Below are positions 44,113-53,352 of a stretch of 64,000 nt of DNA, piece after piece. The notes beneath the pieces were generated by a model. That model was given only the letters and a program-made list of their open reading frames with translations, did not search any database and had not been told where the DNA came from. This DNA comes from Helicobacter marmotae (GTDB lineage Bacteria > Campylobacterota > Campylobacteria > Campylobacterales > Helicobacteraceae): the NCBI RefSeq assembly GCF_003364255.1, contig NZ_NXLR01000001.1, positions 186,001-250,000 of the forward strand, given 5' to 3'. Position numbers and translations under genes: made by a program. Each line of letters opens with the position of its first letter. Position 1 is the first letter of the stretch.

Positions 44113-45253
44113 GAAGCAATACAAATGCAGGAAGAGTAAAGAGTGCAGCAAAAAGTGGATTAAACCCTACGCCCAAAAATGGCGCGATTACAACAAGCCC
44201 ACCGATTTGATTAGCCAAAGCAATACCCACATTAAAGGCAGCTTCATTCACACTAATGCTTGATTCCATACTTTTTGGCGTGCATATCCTTGCTGCATTC
44301 ATAGCATTTACCTTCAAAGCTGGAATAGCCCCAAAGGAGAGAAAGCCCATAATGGCTAGATTAATACATACAAGCATTTGAGAATACGCACTCACACTCA
44401 CAAGGGCATAAAAGAACATTTGCAAGCAAATAATAATTTGCAATGCCCGCTTTGAGCCCTTATTATCACATAATCTCCCGCCATAGAGATTCCCCAAAAT
44501 CGCAAACACCCCATAAAGAAGCAAAATATATACTATGCTCCCCTCTCCAAAATGGCTTTTTTGTATCAACAAATCGCTCACATAAGTATAGAGCACAAAT
44601 GCCCCTCCGCACGTGCATATCGTTACTGCGTATGCTTGGAGCAAATCCCTATGTTTGAATGCTTGGAGAAGCGAGCGTAAATGCGTCTTTGAGCCTTGAA
44701 GAGAGGGCATAAATATAAGAGCACTCATAAAAGCAAGCAAAGCAAGGGCGCAAATGAGTAAGAAAATTGATTTAAATCCAAACAAATGCCCAATAAATGT
44801 CCCCAAAGGCACTCCGCTCACAAGGGCGATCGTTAAGCCAGATACCATAAGGGCAAGATTCTGCGATACCCTCTCCTTAGGCGAGACTTGAATAGCCGCA
44901 AGTGTAGCAATAACAAAAAACACACCATGCTGTGTGCCCGCAACAAAGCGCGCAAGCACACTCAAAGTAAAATTATCACTTAAAAAAATCACCAAATTCG
45001 CCACCGCAAAAACAAACAAATTTAAAAGCAGTTGATACTTGCGATTAAGCCCGCTAAAGGGCATACTTAAAAGCGGCGCGCCAATGACAACACCTAGGGC
45101 ATACATTGTTGTCAAATAACCCGCTTGATTGGAATCTATATCAAAATACAGCTTTACATCTTGCAAAACACCAGCGATAATAAACTCTGTAACACCCATG
45201 CAAAAGGCACTTAAGGCAAGGACAATAATAGTCGTGTGGGAGTGATATTTCAT
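44099..45253 (-). CDS. MFS transporter, AraJ-like DHA1 family
   Basis: A 12-helix major facilitator exporter of 384 residues. The start includes SAFCMGVTEFIIAGVLQDVKL, typical of the AraJ/YdhP branch of DHA1 efflux proteins. The loop after helix 2 is short (FSGLNRKYQLLL) and the second-half loop is GGRLCDNKGSKRALQ. Substrate is unknown; relatives export arabinose, purines or drugs. It stands alone, convergent with trmA and divergent from the SurA-like gene, with its own extended -10 promoter. Confidence 0.9.
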   Translation of the reverse strand: MKYHSHTTIIVLALSAFCMGVTEFIIAGVLQDVKLYFDIDSNQAGYLTTMYALGVVIGAPLLSMPFSGLNRKYQLLLNLFVFAVANLVIFLSDNFTLSVLARFVAGTQHGVFFVIATLAAIQVSPKERVSQNLALMVSGLTIALVSGVPLGTFIGHLFGFKSIFLLICALALLAFMSALIFMPSLQGSKTHLRSLLQAFKHRDLLQAYAVTICTCGGAFVLYTYVSDLLIQKSHFGEGSIVYILLLYGVFAILGNLYGGRLCDNKGSKRALQIIICLQMFFYALVSVSAYSQMLVCINLAIMGFLSFGAIPALKVNAMNAARICTPKSMESSISVNEAAFNVGIALANQIGGLVVIAPFLGVGFNPLFAALFTLPAFVLLLRQT

Positions 45254-45268
45254 ATATAATCCTTAAAT

Positions 45269-45277
45269 TTTATAGCA
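45269..45277 (-). promoter_or_regulatory. Extended -10 promoter of the MFS gene
   Basis: TGCTATAAA on the minus strand, 8 of 9 matching TGNTATAAT, 16 nt before the ATG. Confidence 0.5.
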
Positions 45278-45356
45278 TTATTTTGATTGTATATTGTATG
45301 TGAGGGTTTTTGTTAGCGGGGATTCTACTTGAAGTTGCTTTGAAATTGCTTTTGTT

Positions 45357-45365
45357 TGCTAAAAT
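45357..45365 (+). promoter_or_regulatory. Extended -10 promoter of the SurA-like/rnhA/rnc/aroC string
   Basis: TGCTAAAAT, 28 nt before the ATG at 45393, with an AAAGGGA ribosome-binding site after it. Likely start of the transcript running through aroC. Confidence 0.55.
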
Positions 45366-45392
45366 CTCATAGCAAATCTCAAAGGGATAAAA

Positions 45393-46223
45393 ATGAAGTT
45401 TGTCGTTTATGGGTTTATATTTTGTGCCATAAGCTTATATGGAGAAATCATAGCGGGAGTGGGAATGCGTGTCAATGGGCATGCTATCACGCTTTATGAG
45501 ATTAGTGCATTGCAAAAACAGCTCAGAATCTCCAAGCAAGAAGCCATTGATATGCTGATTAATGAGCGGCTTAAAGATGATGAAATTGAGCGATTTAAAA
45601 TTAGTGTTGATGATTTTAAGGTTGATGAGGAAATCTCTATCCTCGCAGCCAATGCCAATCTCACCAAAGAGCAACTCTTTGCAAAGGTAGCAAAAGAGGG
45701 CACCAGCCTCCAAGAATACCGCACACAAATCAAAAAGTCCCTCCAAGCACGCGAACTTATGCAGAGAATCCTCGCTTCTAATATCAGTATCTCAAGCGAA
45801 GAAGAGCTACTTAAATACTATAGCAAGCATAAAAAAGAATTTCTTATTCCTAAAGAAGTGCAAGTTGTGCGCTATCTTGCCCAAGATGAACATCTCCTCC
45901 AAGAAGCCATTGCCTCCCCTAAGCAAAATATCAGCGGCGTGCAAAAATTTGATGAAAGCATAATCCTCTCATCTCTCACACCACAAATCGCACAAGTCTT
46001 TATCCACACACCAAATCATGAATTCACACCCGTGCTTACCACAGGTGGGAATGGCTTTGTTAGCTTTTATATCAAAAACCGCTTAGGAGAGAGTTTGCTC
46101 CCTTTTGAAGAAGCAAAGCCCCTTGTTAGTCAAAAAATTATGATGCAAAAAGAGCAGAGTATTATTGCTGACCACTTTAATAAAATCCGCTCAAGTGCTA
46201 ATATCACTACGCTTAGAGAATAG
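45393..46223 (+). CDS. SurA_N-type periplasmic chaperone, parvulin domain degenerate
   Basis: The protein has a signal peptide (FVVYGFIFCAISLYGEIIA) and then a SurA-N-like helical region: VNGHAITLYEISALQKQLRISKQEAIDMLINERLKDDEI. The later part (about 150-260) has the outline of a parvulin PPIase, ending SFYIKNRLGESLLPFEEAKPLV, but is short and lacks the usual histidines, so it may act only as an outer-membrane protein chaperone. 276 residues. In position it equals HP0659. The next gene starts one nt after its stop. Confidence 0.82.
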   Translation: MKFVVYGFIFCAISLYGEIIAGVGMRVNGHAITLYEISALQKQLRISKQEAIDMLINERLKDDEIERFKISVDDFKVDEEISILAANANLTKEQLFAKVAKEGTSLQEYRTQIKKSLQARELMQRILASNISISSEEELLKYYSKHKKEFLIPKEVQVVRYLAQDEHLLQEAIASPKQNISGVQKFDESIILSSLTPQIAQVFIHTPNHEFTPVLTTGGNGFVSFYIKNRLGESLLPFEEAKPLVSQKIMMQKEQSIIADHFNKIRSSANITTLRE

Positions 46224-46224
46224 T

Positions 46225-47304
46225 ATGTTTTCTTATACTGACCCGCTTGTTGGCATTATTGTCCTAGCAGCTATTATAGCCCTAGCGGCATTTATTGATT
46301 ATTGTCGTAATCGCTATAGATCAAAGAAAAAGGAGCGCTCGCTCAAGAATCTTGCTAAATCCTATGAGTTTGTGGGCATAGCACAAGGGGTAGAAGAATT
46401 CCTCACACTCTCACATAATCCTATCCCTACATTACAATTTATCGCTAATGCCTATATCCAAAGTGGGAATACACAAGAAGCGATTAAAATTTATTTAAGT
46501 ATCTTAGAGCATTTAGAGCACTCAAGCAAAAACACCATATCCAAAATAGAAATTTTGCAAAATCTAGGCAGTGCCTACTATAGTGCTGGGTTTTTACAAA
46601 GGGCGAAAAATATCTTTTTAGAGATTCTTAAAAACTATCCTAAAAACCCTGAAGTGCTGATTTATCTCCTCAAAACCTATGAACAGCTCAATGAATACAA
46701 AAACGCCATTAACGCCCTAGAGTGCATTGAAGAAATCTATGATATGACCCTTGATGGCAAAAATGAGAGAATCTACTATAGCATTGGGCTAAACAAAGCC
46801 TATTTATCCGCACTTTTGCTGATTAACCAGCACGATATGCCACTTAAGAATAAAATTACCAAACTCAATAACCTTAAACTCCAAGAGCCAAAGATTGAAA
46901 AAATTGTTCTTGCATTTTTTAAAACCATTAGCTATAGCCTCTTTTGGGAAGAAGTCATAAAAAGCCAGCATATAACAAAATATATTGACCTCTTATGGCA
47001 GTTTGAATCTAAAGATGTGCCCCTTGATAAACTCAAAAGTAAAGAAATACTCGATGTATATCGTGCAAAGGGCTTTGTGGTAGATAACCAAAATTGCGAG
47101 ATATTTGAGCTAGAAAATATGAGAATCTTAAACCAACATTCAAGCCTACGAGTAGATTTAGACTTTGAATACCGCTGTCATGGTTGTAAGCAAATTTTCC
47201 CTTTTGAAAATGCCCGTTGCTCGCATTGTGGGGAATTGCTTAATAATGATGTACTTTGCAAAATACGAAAGATTGATAATGAAGCAAGTTACCCTTTATT
47301 GTGA
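46225..47304 (+). CDS. TPR protein with rubredoxin-type C-terminus, LapB-like
   Basis: The layout is one N-terminal membrane helix (PLVGIIVLAAIIALAAFIDY), a linker, a series of TPR helices (for example FIANAYIQSGNTQEAIKIYLSIL and NLGSAYYSAGFLQRAKNIFLEILKNYPKNPEVL), and at the end two CxxC pairs: YRCHGCKQIFPFENARCSHCG. This is the domain order of E. coli LapB (YciM), which controls LpxC and LPS supply. Its place corresponds to HP0660. ATG 46225 aligns with the helix; upstream in-frame codons are within the previous gene. Function by analogy only. It overlaps rnhA by 26 nt. Confidence 0.8.
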   Translation: MFSYTDPLVGIIVLAAIIALAAFIDYCRNRYRSKKKERSLKNLAKSYEFVGIAQGVEEFLTLSHNPIPTLQFIANAYIQSGNTQEAIKIYLSILEHLEHSSKNTISKIEILQNLGSAYYSAGFLQRAKNIFLEILKNYPKNPEVLIYLLKTYEQLNEYKNAINALECIEEIYDMTLDGKNERIYYSIGLNKAYLSALLLINQHDMPLKNKITKLNNLKLQEPKIEKIVLAFFKTISYSLFWEEVIKSQHITKYIDLLWQFESKDVPLDKLKSKEILDVYRAKGFVVDNQNCEIFELENMRILNQHSSLRVDLDFEYRCHGCKQIFPFENARCSHCGELLNNDVLCKIRKIDNEASYPLL

Positions 47305-47716
47305 TGGAAGCGCACTAGGTAATCCCGGAGCTGGAGGATGGTGTGGGATACTCTCTTTTGGCTCAAAGCAGAAGATTCTTACCGGGGGAGAAAAGCATAC
47401 GACCAATAACCGCATGGAGCTCTTAGCCGTTATAGAATCTCTCAAAGCCCTCAAAGAGCCCTGTATTGTGCATTTATATAGCGACTCATCATATGTGTGT
47501 AATGGCATTAATCAATGGCTTACACAATGGCAAAAAAAGCATTTTAAAAATGTCAAAAACATAGATTTATGGCAGAGCTACCTGCAAATAGCCGCCTCAC
47601 ATCAAGTAGAGGCGCATTGGGTGAAAGCCCATGCGGGCATAGCGCAAAATGAATTATGCGACAAACTTGCCAAAGCAGCAGCAAGAGAATTTCAAAAAGG
47701 AGACACAAATGAATAA
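47279..47716 (+). CDS. rnhA: Ribonuclease HI
   Basis: RNase HI cleaves the RNA strand of RNA-DNA hybrids, for example at R-loops and Okazaki primers. The acidic catalytic set is visible: Asp in [15 protein letters not shown], Glu in [13 protein letters not shown], Asp in [11 protein letters not shown] and the late Asp in ELCDKLAK, with the His loop VKAHAG. ATG 47279 gives 145 residues, the family size, and lies inside the end of the TPR gene. It overlaps rnc by 8 nt. Confidence 0.96.
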   Translation: MKQVTLYCDGSALGNPGAGGWCGILSFGSKQKILTGGEKHTTNNRMELLAVIESLKALKEPCIVHLYSDSSYVCNGINQWLTQWQKKHFKNVKNIDLWQSYLQIAASHQVEAHWVKAHAGIAQNELCDKLAKAAAREFQKGDTNE

Positions 47717-48425
47717 TAACAAACTACCCAAAGATCAACGCTTGCTTGAAGATATACTTGGTTATCGCTTCAAAGACCCTGCTCTTCTCACACAAGCCCT
47801 AACTCACAAAAGTTGCAAGGAGCAAGCAAATAACGAACGTTTAGAGTTTTTAGGTGATGCGGTTTTAGACTTACTCGTAGGAGAATACCTCTATAAAAAC
47901 CTCCCCCAAGCTAAAGAGGGAGATTTAAGCAAAATACGCGCTTGTATCGTGCATGAAGAGGGTTTTGTAAAACTTGCTAAATCTATTGATTTGGGCGATT
48001 TTCTTCATCTCTCACAAAATGAAGAAAATAACAACGGACGCCAAAAAGATTCTATCCTCTCTAATGCCTTTGAAGCCCTCATTGGAGCCATCTACCTTGA
48101 GACGCAACTCACCCATGCAAGCACTATCATAAATACCATGCTTAAAGCCCATTATGGAGATGGAGCGCAATTCTCTTATGTTTTTACAGATTACAAAACC
48201 GCCTTACAAGAATTTGTGCAATCTGTGTATAAAACCGTTCCCCGCTATCATCTCATAAGCACGCAAGGACCAGATCATGACAAACGTTTTGAAGTCTCTG
48301 TAACGATCTTAGATGAAGAATTTGCCCGTGCCATAGGAACGCCCAAAAGAAAGGCTGAACAAAAGGCTGCACACATAGCGTATGAAAAACTCCAAAATGA
48401 GCTTGGATATACAAAGGACAAATAA
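47709..48425 (+). CDS. rnc: Ribonuclease III
   Basis: RNase III cuts double-stranded RNA in rRNA and mRNA processing. The signature [20 protein letters not shown] is present, along with the second metal-site region [15 protein letters not shown]-terminal double-stranded RNA-binding domain has [20 protein letters not shown] and [22 protein letters not shown] 47709 follows GGAG and gives 238 residues, the usual size; the longer frame start is inside rnhA. It shares TAATG with aroC. Confidence 0.97.
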   Translation: MNNNKLPKDQRLLEDILGYRFKDPALLTQALTHKSCKEQANNERLEFLGDAVLDLLVGEYLYKNLPQAKEGDLSKIRACIVHEEGFVKLAKSIDLGDFLHLSQNEENNNGRQKDSILSNAFEALIGAIYLETQLTHASTIINTMLKAHYGDGAQFSYVFTDYKTALQEFVQSVYKTVPRYHLISTQGPDHDKRFEVSVTILDEEFARAIGTPKRKAEQKAAHIAYEKLQNELGYTKDK

Positions 48426-49504
48426 TGAATACTTTTGGGCTTATGTTTCGTGTAAGCACCTTTGGAGAATCTCATGGTGAGGGCATAGGTTGTGTTATAG
48501 ACGGAGTGCCTGCGGGTTTAAGGATTGATGAAGACTTTTTGCAATCTCAAATGAATGAGCGTGCCCCCGGGAGAAATGCCTATAGCACACCTCGCAAAGA
48601 AAAAGATAAGGTAGAGATTTTAAGCGGCGTATTTGATGGCTTAAGCACAGGCACACCCATTGGATTATGGATCGCTAATGAAAATAAAAAAAGTAGCGAT
48701 TATAGCAATATTAAAGATATATTCCGCCCCGGACATGCAGACTATACATACTTTAAAAAATATGGCATAAGGGATTATCGCGGTGGAGGGCGAAGCTCTG
48801 CGCGTGAGAGTGCGGCTAGAGTAGCTGCTGGGGCAATAGCTCAAATGCTTTTAAGGGAATGTGGCATAAGCGTAGAGAGTGGAATCTGTGCTATCGGGGA
48901 TATAGCAGGGGAAGAATACGACTTTGAACACGCAAAGCAAAGTGAAATTTTTGCACTTGATAAAAACTGCGAAGAAGCCCAAAAAGCCCTTATTAATGAA
49001 GTGAAAAAATCTCATAATAGTATCGGTGGAGTAGTGCTCGCTCGTGCTTGCGGTATGCCTGCGGGCTTAGGAGAGCCGCTTTATCATAAGCTTGATTCTG
49101 CCCTAGCAAGTGCCCTTATGGGGCTTAATGCGATAAAGGCTGTAGAAATTGGTGATGGTATCCGCTCAAGCACCCAACTTGGAAGTATGCACAATGACCA
49201 AATGAACGCACAAGGCTTTATGAGTAATCATAGCGGAGGGATACTCGGCGGTATCAGTAATGGCAATACCCTTATGCTAAAAGCATATTTTAAGCCAACA
49301 CCTAGCATTTTTATCCCTCAAAATACGCTTGATACCACACTCCAAGAGCAAACGTGCCATATTAAGGGCAGACATGATCCTTGTGTGGCGGTGAGGGGCA
49401 GTGTGGTAGTCAAAGCCATGGTAGCCCTTACACTTGCGGATATGCTGCTTTTACACAGCACTTCGCAGCTAAGCTTCATTAAAAAAATTTATGAATGCCT
49501 ATAG
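48425..49504 (+). CDS. aroC: Chorismate synthase
   Basis: AroC forms chorismate from EPSP with reduced FMN, the last shikimate step. The start [20 protein letters not shown] is the family signature; [18 protein letters not shown] and GIDGGISNG-type sequence ([14 protein letters not shown]) follow, with the tail [17 protein letters not shown]. The 359-residue length is normal. Its ATG overlaps the rnc stop by 1 nt. It completes the HP0659-HP0663-type string. Confidence 0.97.
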   Translation: MNTFGLMFRVSTFGESHGEGIGCVIDGVPAGLRIDEDFLQSQMNERAPGRNAYSTPRKEKDKVEILSGVFDGLSTGTPIGLWIANENKKSSDYSNIKDIFRPGHADYTYFKKYGIRDYRGGGRSSARESAARVAAGAIAQMLLRECGISVESGICAIGDIAGEEYDFEHAKQSEIFALDKNCEEAQKALINEVKKSHNSIGGVVLARACGMPAGLGEPLYHKLDSALASALMGLNAIKAVEIGDGIRSSTQLGSMHNDQMNAQGFMSNHSGGILGGISNGNTLMLKAYFKPTPSIFIPQNTLDTTLQEQTCHIKGRHDPCVAVRGSVVVKAMVALTLADMLLLHSTSQLSFIKKIYECL

Positions 49505-49525
49505 CTGCTTTAAGCAAGATTACTC

Positions 49526-49531
49526 TATAAT
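49526..49531 (+). promoter_or_regulatory. -10 box of the gatA-guaB-xseB-fliR string
   Basis: TATAAT within TTACTCTATAATCCC, 20 nt before the gatA ATG, in the only gap of note between aroC and fliR. Confidence 0.5.
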
Positions 49532-49551
49532 CCCAAGCACAAGGAGCAAGC

Positions 49552-50895
49552 ATGATAACACTCAAAAGCGCGCTAAATAAAAGTGAAGAAGAACTCAAAG
49601 AAATCAAAGCCCAAATTATTGCAAAGGTAAAAGATAATATCGAGCTAAACGCCTATATTGGCGAGATACAAGCAAGTGCGGGTGGCGTGCCTATTTTGAT
49701 TAAAGATAATATTAATGTCAAGGGTTGGGAAATCACATGTGCGAGCAAGATTCTCAAAGGCTACATTTCTCCTTATAATGCGCATGTTATCACGCGATTG
49801 CATGAAAATAAAATGTGTGCCTTTGGGCGGGCAAATATGGATGAGTTTGCCATGGGCAGCACAAGTGAATCAAGCTGCTATGGCAGAGTAAAAAACCCCC
49901 TTGATACCTCAAGAGTACCCGGCGGGAGCAGTGGAGGAAGCGCAGCGGCTGTAGCAGCGGGACTTGCTATTGCTTCACTAGGGAGTGATACAGGCGGCTC
50001 CATACGGCAGCCTGCTGGATTTTGCGGGTGTGTGGGGCTAAAGCCTAGCTATGGGAGGGTTAGTCGCTATGGCTTAATTGCCTATAGCTCAAGTCTAGAC
50101 CAAATAGGACCAATTACCCAAAATGTAGAAGATGCCGCGCTTTTGCTTGATGCCATAAGTGGCTATGATGAGCGTGATTCTACAAGTGCGAATCTCCCAA
50201 GCCTCAATACCTTTAAAGATTTAGATTCTAATGCACGTTATAAAATTGCTATTTTTAAAAACTTCCTTAAAGACGCCTCGCCTAAAATCCAAGAGGCATA
50301 TCATCAAACTATCAAAACCTTAGAATCTATGGGGCATAGCATTATAGAAAAAGATATGCTTGATTTAAGCTATCACATTTCTACGTATTATATCATCTGT
50401 ACTGCGGAGGCTAGCTCCAACCTCGCACGATTTGATGGCGTGCGCTATGGCTCAAGGGCTAAGGGGGATAGCCTCAAAGACCTCTACTACAATACGCGCA
50501 GCACATATTTTGGCGATGAAGTCAAACGTCGTATCTTGTTAGGGAGCTTTGTGCTAAGCAGTGGATATTATGATGCCTACTATCTCAAAGCCCAACAAGT
50601 GAGGAAAAAGATTTGTGCTCAATATGAAGAAATCTTTAATGAATGTGACATTATCTTGCTCCCTATTGCCCCAGATGTCGCCCCTAAGTTTGGTGCTATG
50701 CACTCTCCGCTAGAGATGTATCTTAGTGATATATATACCATTGGAGTAAATCTCGCAGGACTCCCTGCACTCTCCATGCCTGTAGCCAAAGACGCAAATG
50801 GACTAAGCATAGGTATGCAACTTATTGGTGCAAAATTCAAGGAGCAAAATATTCTCAATGCCGCCTATGGCTTAGAAAAAGAACTCGCACTCTAA
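49552..50895 (+). CDS. gatA: Glutamyl-tRNA(Gln) amidotransferase subunit A
   Basis: GatA releases ammonia from glutamine for GatB to amidate Glu-tRNA(Gln) or Asp-tRNA(Asn). The amidase signature with the Ser-cisSer-Lys triad is present: Lys in [12 protein letters not shown], and [36 protein letters not shown] (two pieces) for the serines. The 447-residue length is on the short side but complete, like the H. pylori protein. ATG 49552 follows AAGGAG. guaB starts 9 nt after it. Confidence 0.97.
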   Translation: MITLKSALNKSEEELKEIKAQIIAKVKDNIELNAYIGEIQASAGGVPILIKDNINVKGWEITCASKILKGYISPYNAHVITRLHENKMCAFGRANMDEFAMGSTSESSCYGRVKNPLDTSRVPGGSSGGSAAAVAAGLAIASLGSDTGGSIRQPAGFCGCVGLKPSYGRVSRYGLIAYSSSLDQIGPITQNVEDAALLLDAISGYDERDSTSANLPSLNTFKDLDSNARYKIAIFKNFLKDASPKIQEAYHQTIKTLESMGHSIIEKDMLDLSYHISTYYIICTAEASSNLARFDGVRYGSRAKGDSLKDLYYNTRSTYFGDEVKRRILLGSFVLSSGYYDAYYLKAQQVRKKICAQYEEIFNECDIILLPIAPDVAPKFGAMHSPLEMYLSDIYTIGVNLAGLPALSMPVAKDANGLSIGMQLIGAKFKEQNILNAAYGLEKELAL

Positions 50896-50904
50896 AGGAA
50901 TACT

Positions 50905-52350
50905 ATGAAAATCATACATAAAGCCCTTACTTTTGAAGATGTCTTGCTCGTGCCTACATATTCTGAAATCCTCCCCCAAGAAGTCAATACCCAAACGATG
51001 CTAAGTAAGAATATTACCCTTAATATCCCCCTTGTAAGTGCGGCTATGGACACGGTTACAGAGTATCAAACCGCCATTGCTATGGCAAGATTAGGAGGCA
51101 TTGGGATTATCCATAAAAATATGGATATAGCCTCACAAGTAGAGCAAATCAAACGCGTTAAAAAAAGTGAGAGCGGTGTGATTGTTGATCCTATCTATAT
51201 ACGCGCAGATAGCACGCTTGCTGATGCTAAAGCTATCACGGATAATTATAAAATCTCTGGTGTGCCGGTGGTAGATGAATATGGCAAACTCATAGGCATT
51301 CTCACAAACCGCGATGTACGCTTTGAGCATAATCTCAATAAGCTTGTAGGGGATTTGATGACAAAAGATTCGCTCATCACTGCCAAAGTAGGCACGACTT
51401 TAGAAGAGGCAAAGGAGATTATGCACCAACACAGAATCGAAAAGCTGCCTATTGTTGATGAAAACTACACACTCAAAGGGCTTATTACGATTAAGGATAT
51501 TCAAAAGCGGATAGAATATCCTAACTCTTGCAAAGATAGCTTTGGTCGCCTGAAAGTAGGCGGGGCTATTGGTGTGAAGCAGTTTGAGAGGGCTGAAGCC
51601 CTCACTGAAGCGGGGGCAGATGTGCTTGTGCTTGATTGCGCACATGGGCATTCTATTAATGTGATTAAAACCTTAGAGAAAATCAAATCCAAGCTTGCTA
51701 TTGATGTTATCGTGGGCAATGTCGTAACCCCACAAGCTACACGAGATTTAATCAACGCAGGCGCAGATGCGATAAAGGTAGGCATAGGTCCGGGAAGTAT
51801 CTGCACCACGCGCATTGTAGCGGGCGTGGGTATGCCCCAGATTTCAGCCATTGACACATGTGCTCAAATTGCTAAAACGCATAATATCCCCATTATTGCC
51901 GATGGAGGCATAAAATATTCAGGTGATATAGCTAAAGCCCTAGCTGTGGGAGCTTCAAGTGTGATGATAGGTAGCCTCCTTGCAGGTACTGAAGAGTCGC
52001 CGGGTGATTTAATCATCTATCAAGGCAGACAATACAAAAGTTATCGCGGTATGGGAAGTATGGGTGCGATGAGTAGAGGAAGCGCAGATAGGTATTTCCA
52101 AGAGGGCACGGCACAAGATAAGCTCGTACCAGAGGGCGTAGAGGGGAGAGTACCCTATAGGGGTAAAGTAGGCGATGTCGTTCATCAGCTTATTGGTGGG
52201 CTTAAGTCATCAATGGGCTATTTAGGCAGCAAGGATATTACAACCTTATGGGAGAGGGCGGAATTTGTAGAAATTACCTCCGCAGGATTAAGAGAATCTC
52301 ATGTGCATGATGTAGATATTACCAAAGAAGCACCCAACTATCACGGCTAA
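50905..52350 (+). CDS. guaB: Inosine-5'-monophosphate dehydrogenase
   Basis: GuaB oxidises IMP to XMP, the rate-limiting step to GMP. Two CBS domains are inserted (about residues 95-205: [21 protein letters not shown] and [21 protein letters not shown]). The catalytic loop with Cys is [17 protein letters not shown], and the flap includes [20 protein letters not shown]. The 481-residue length is normal. It sits 9 nt after gatA and 9 nt before xseB. Confidence 0.98.
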   Translation: MKIIHKALTFEDVLLVPTYSEILPQEVNTQTMLSKNITLNIPLVSAAMDTVTEYQTAIAMARLGGIGIIHKNMDIASQVEQIKRVKKSESGVIVDPIYIRADSTLADAKAITDNYKISGVPVVDEYGKLIGILTNRDVRFEHNLNKLVGDLMTKDSLITAKVGTTLEEAKEIMHQHRIEKLPIVDENYTLKGLITIKDIQKRIEYPNSCKDSFGRLKVGGAIGVKQFERAEALTEAGADVLVLDCAHGHSINVIKTLEKIKSKLAIDVIVGNVVTPQATRDLINAGADAIKVGIGPGSICTTRIVAGVGMPQISAIDTCAQIAKTHNIPIIADGGIKYSGDIAKALAVGASSVMIGSLLAGTEESPGDLIIYQGRQYKSYRGMGSMGAMSRGSADRYFQEGTAQDKLVPEGVEGRVPYRGKVGDVVHQLIGGLKSSMGYLGSKDITTLWERAEFVEITSAGLRESHVHDVDITKEAPNYHG

Positions 52351-52359
52351 GGATTACTT

Positions 52360-52569
52360 ATGGAAGAGACAAATCAAAGAGAGCAAATACCCCAAGAGGA
52401 GTTTGAAACCCTCATTCAAAAGGCAAAAGATGTATTAGCCAAGCTTAATTCTCAAGAGATTTCACTTAAAGAGTCGCTTTTGCTTTATGAGAATGGTATG
52501 CAGAGCTTAAAACAAGCACAAGAAATACTAGAACATGCTAAATTGCACTATCAAGAGTTTAAAGATTAG
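52360..52569 (+). CDS. xseB: Exodeoxyribonuclease VII small subunit
   Basis: XseB binds XseA to form exonuclease VII, which degrades single-stranded DNA. The 69-residue helical-hairpin protein has the family pattern EEFETLIQKAKDVLAKLNSQEISLKESLLLYENGMQSLKQAQEIL (seen in parts), with the usual L-E-x-G-x-x-L turn read here as LLYENGMQSL. ATG 52360 lies 9 nt after guaB; an AAGGAT site precedes it. XseA is not in the window. Confidence 0.85.
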   Translation: MEETNQREQIPQEEFETLIQKAKDVLAKLNSQEISLKESLLLYENGMQSLKQAQEILEHAKLHYQEFKD

Positions 52570-52575
52570 ACATTT

Positions 52576-53352
52576 ATGGAGCTTGTAGCTTACATTACCC
52601 AGCCTAATAATGTCGCTGTATTCTTGCTTTTAATAGCGCGCTTTAGCGGGGTGTTTGCCTTTTTTCCATTTTTTGATAATCAACTTGTGAGCGTCAATGT
52701 CCGTGGGGCTATGGTGTTTTTTATGAGTGTGGCGTTTTTCCCCCTTGTGCATACGCAGCTCCCTGATATAAGTATGGTGGAGTTTATTATCATCGCTTTA
52801 TTTGAGGTTATGCTAGGCTTTTTGGCTTCTATTTGCTTGCAGATTGTTTTTGCTATGCTTAGCTTTGGCGGAGAGCTTATAAGCTTCACTATGGGGCTTA
52901 CTATGGCAAGTGCGTATGACCCAATAAGTGGTGCGCAAAAGCCCATTATCGCCCAGCTTATCGCCCTTATAGGCTTGCTTATTGCCCTAAGCCTTGACTT
53001 TCATCACACTATCTTTCTTATCATCTCCCATAGCCTCAATGCCACGCCACTAGGAGGATTCATATTTGAACCAAAAAGTGTGGCATATTTCATCAAAGCA
53101 TTTGGGAATATATTCCTTGTGGGTTTCTCTATGGCTTTCCCTGTTTTAGCCATTATCCTCCTCTCTGATGTGATTTTTGGCATGATTATGAAAACACACC
53201 CACAATTCAATCTCTTAGCTATAGGCTTCCCTCTCAAAATTGGCATTGCCTTTGTTGTGCTGATTTTTACGATTTCTACGATTATTTATACATTCAAAAA
53301 TGAGCTAAAAAATGCGTTTTTTGCCGTGGGTAAGCTCTTTTTAGGGCAGTAG
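52576..53352 (+). CDS. fliR: Flagellar export gate protein FliR
   Basis: FliR joins FliP and FliQ in the flagellar type III export gate. The 258-residue protein has six or so helices; typical segments include RFSGVFAFFPFFDNQLVSVNVRGAMVFFMS, GELISFTMGLTMASAYDP and the late VGFSMAFPVLAIILLSDVIFGMIMKTHPQFN. ATG 52576 follows the xseB stop after 6 nt. Its stop directly abuts the stop of the convergent TonB-dependent receptor, with no space for a separate terminator. Confidence 0.94.
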   Translation: MELVAYITQPNNVAVFLLLIARFSGVFAFFPFFDNQLVSVNVRGAMVFFMSVAFFPLVHTQLPDISMVEFIIIALFEVMLGFLASICLQIVFAMLSFGGELISFTMGLTMASAYDPISGAQKPIIAQLIALIGLLIALSLDFHHTIFLIISHSLNATPLGGFIFEPKSVAYFIKAFGNIFLVGFSMAFPVLAIILLSDVIFGMIMKTHPQFNLLAIGFPLKIGIAFVVLIFTISTIIYTFKNELKNAFFAVGKLFLGQ

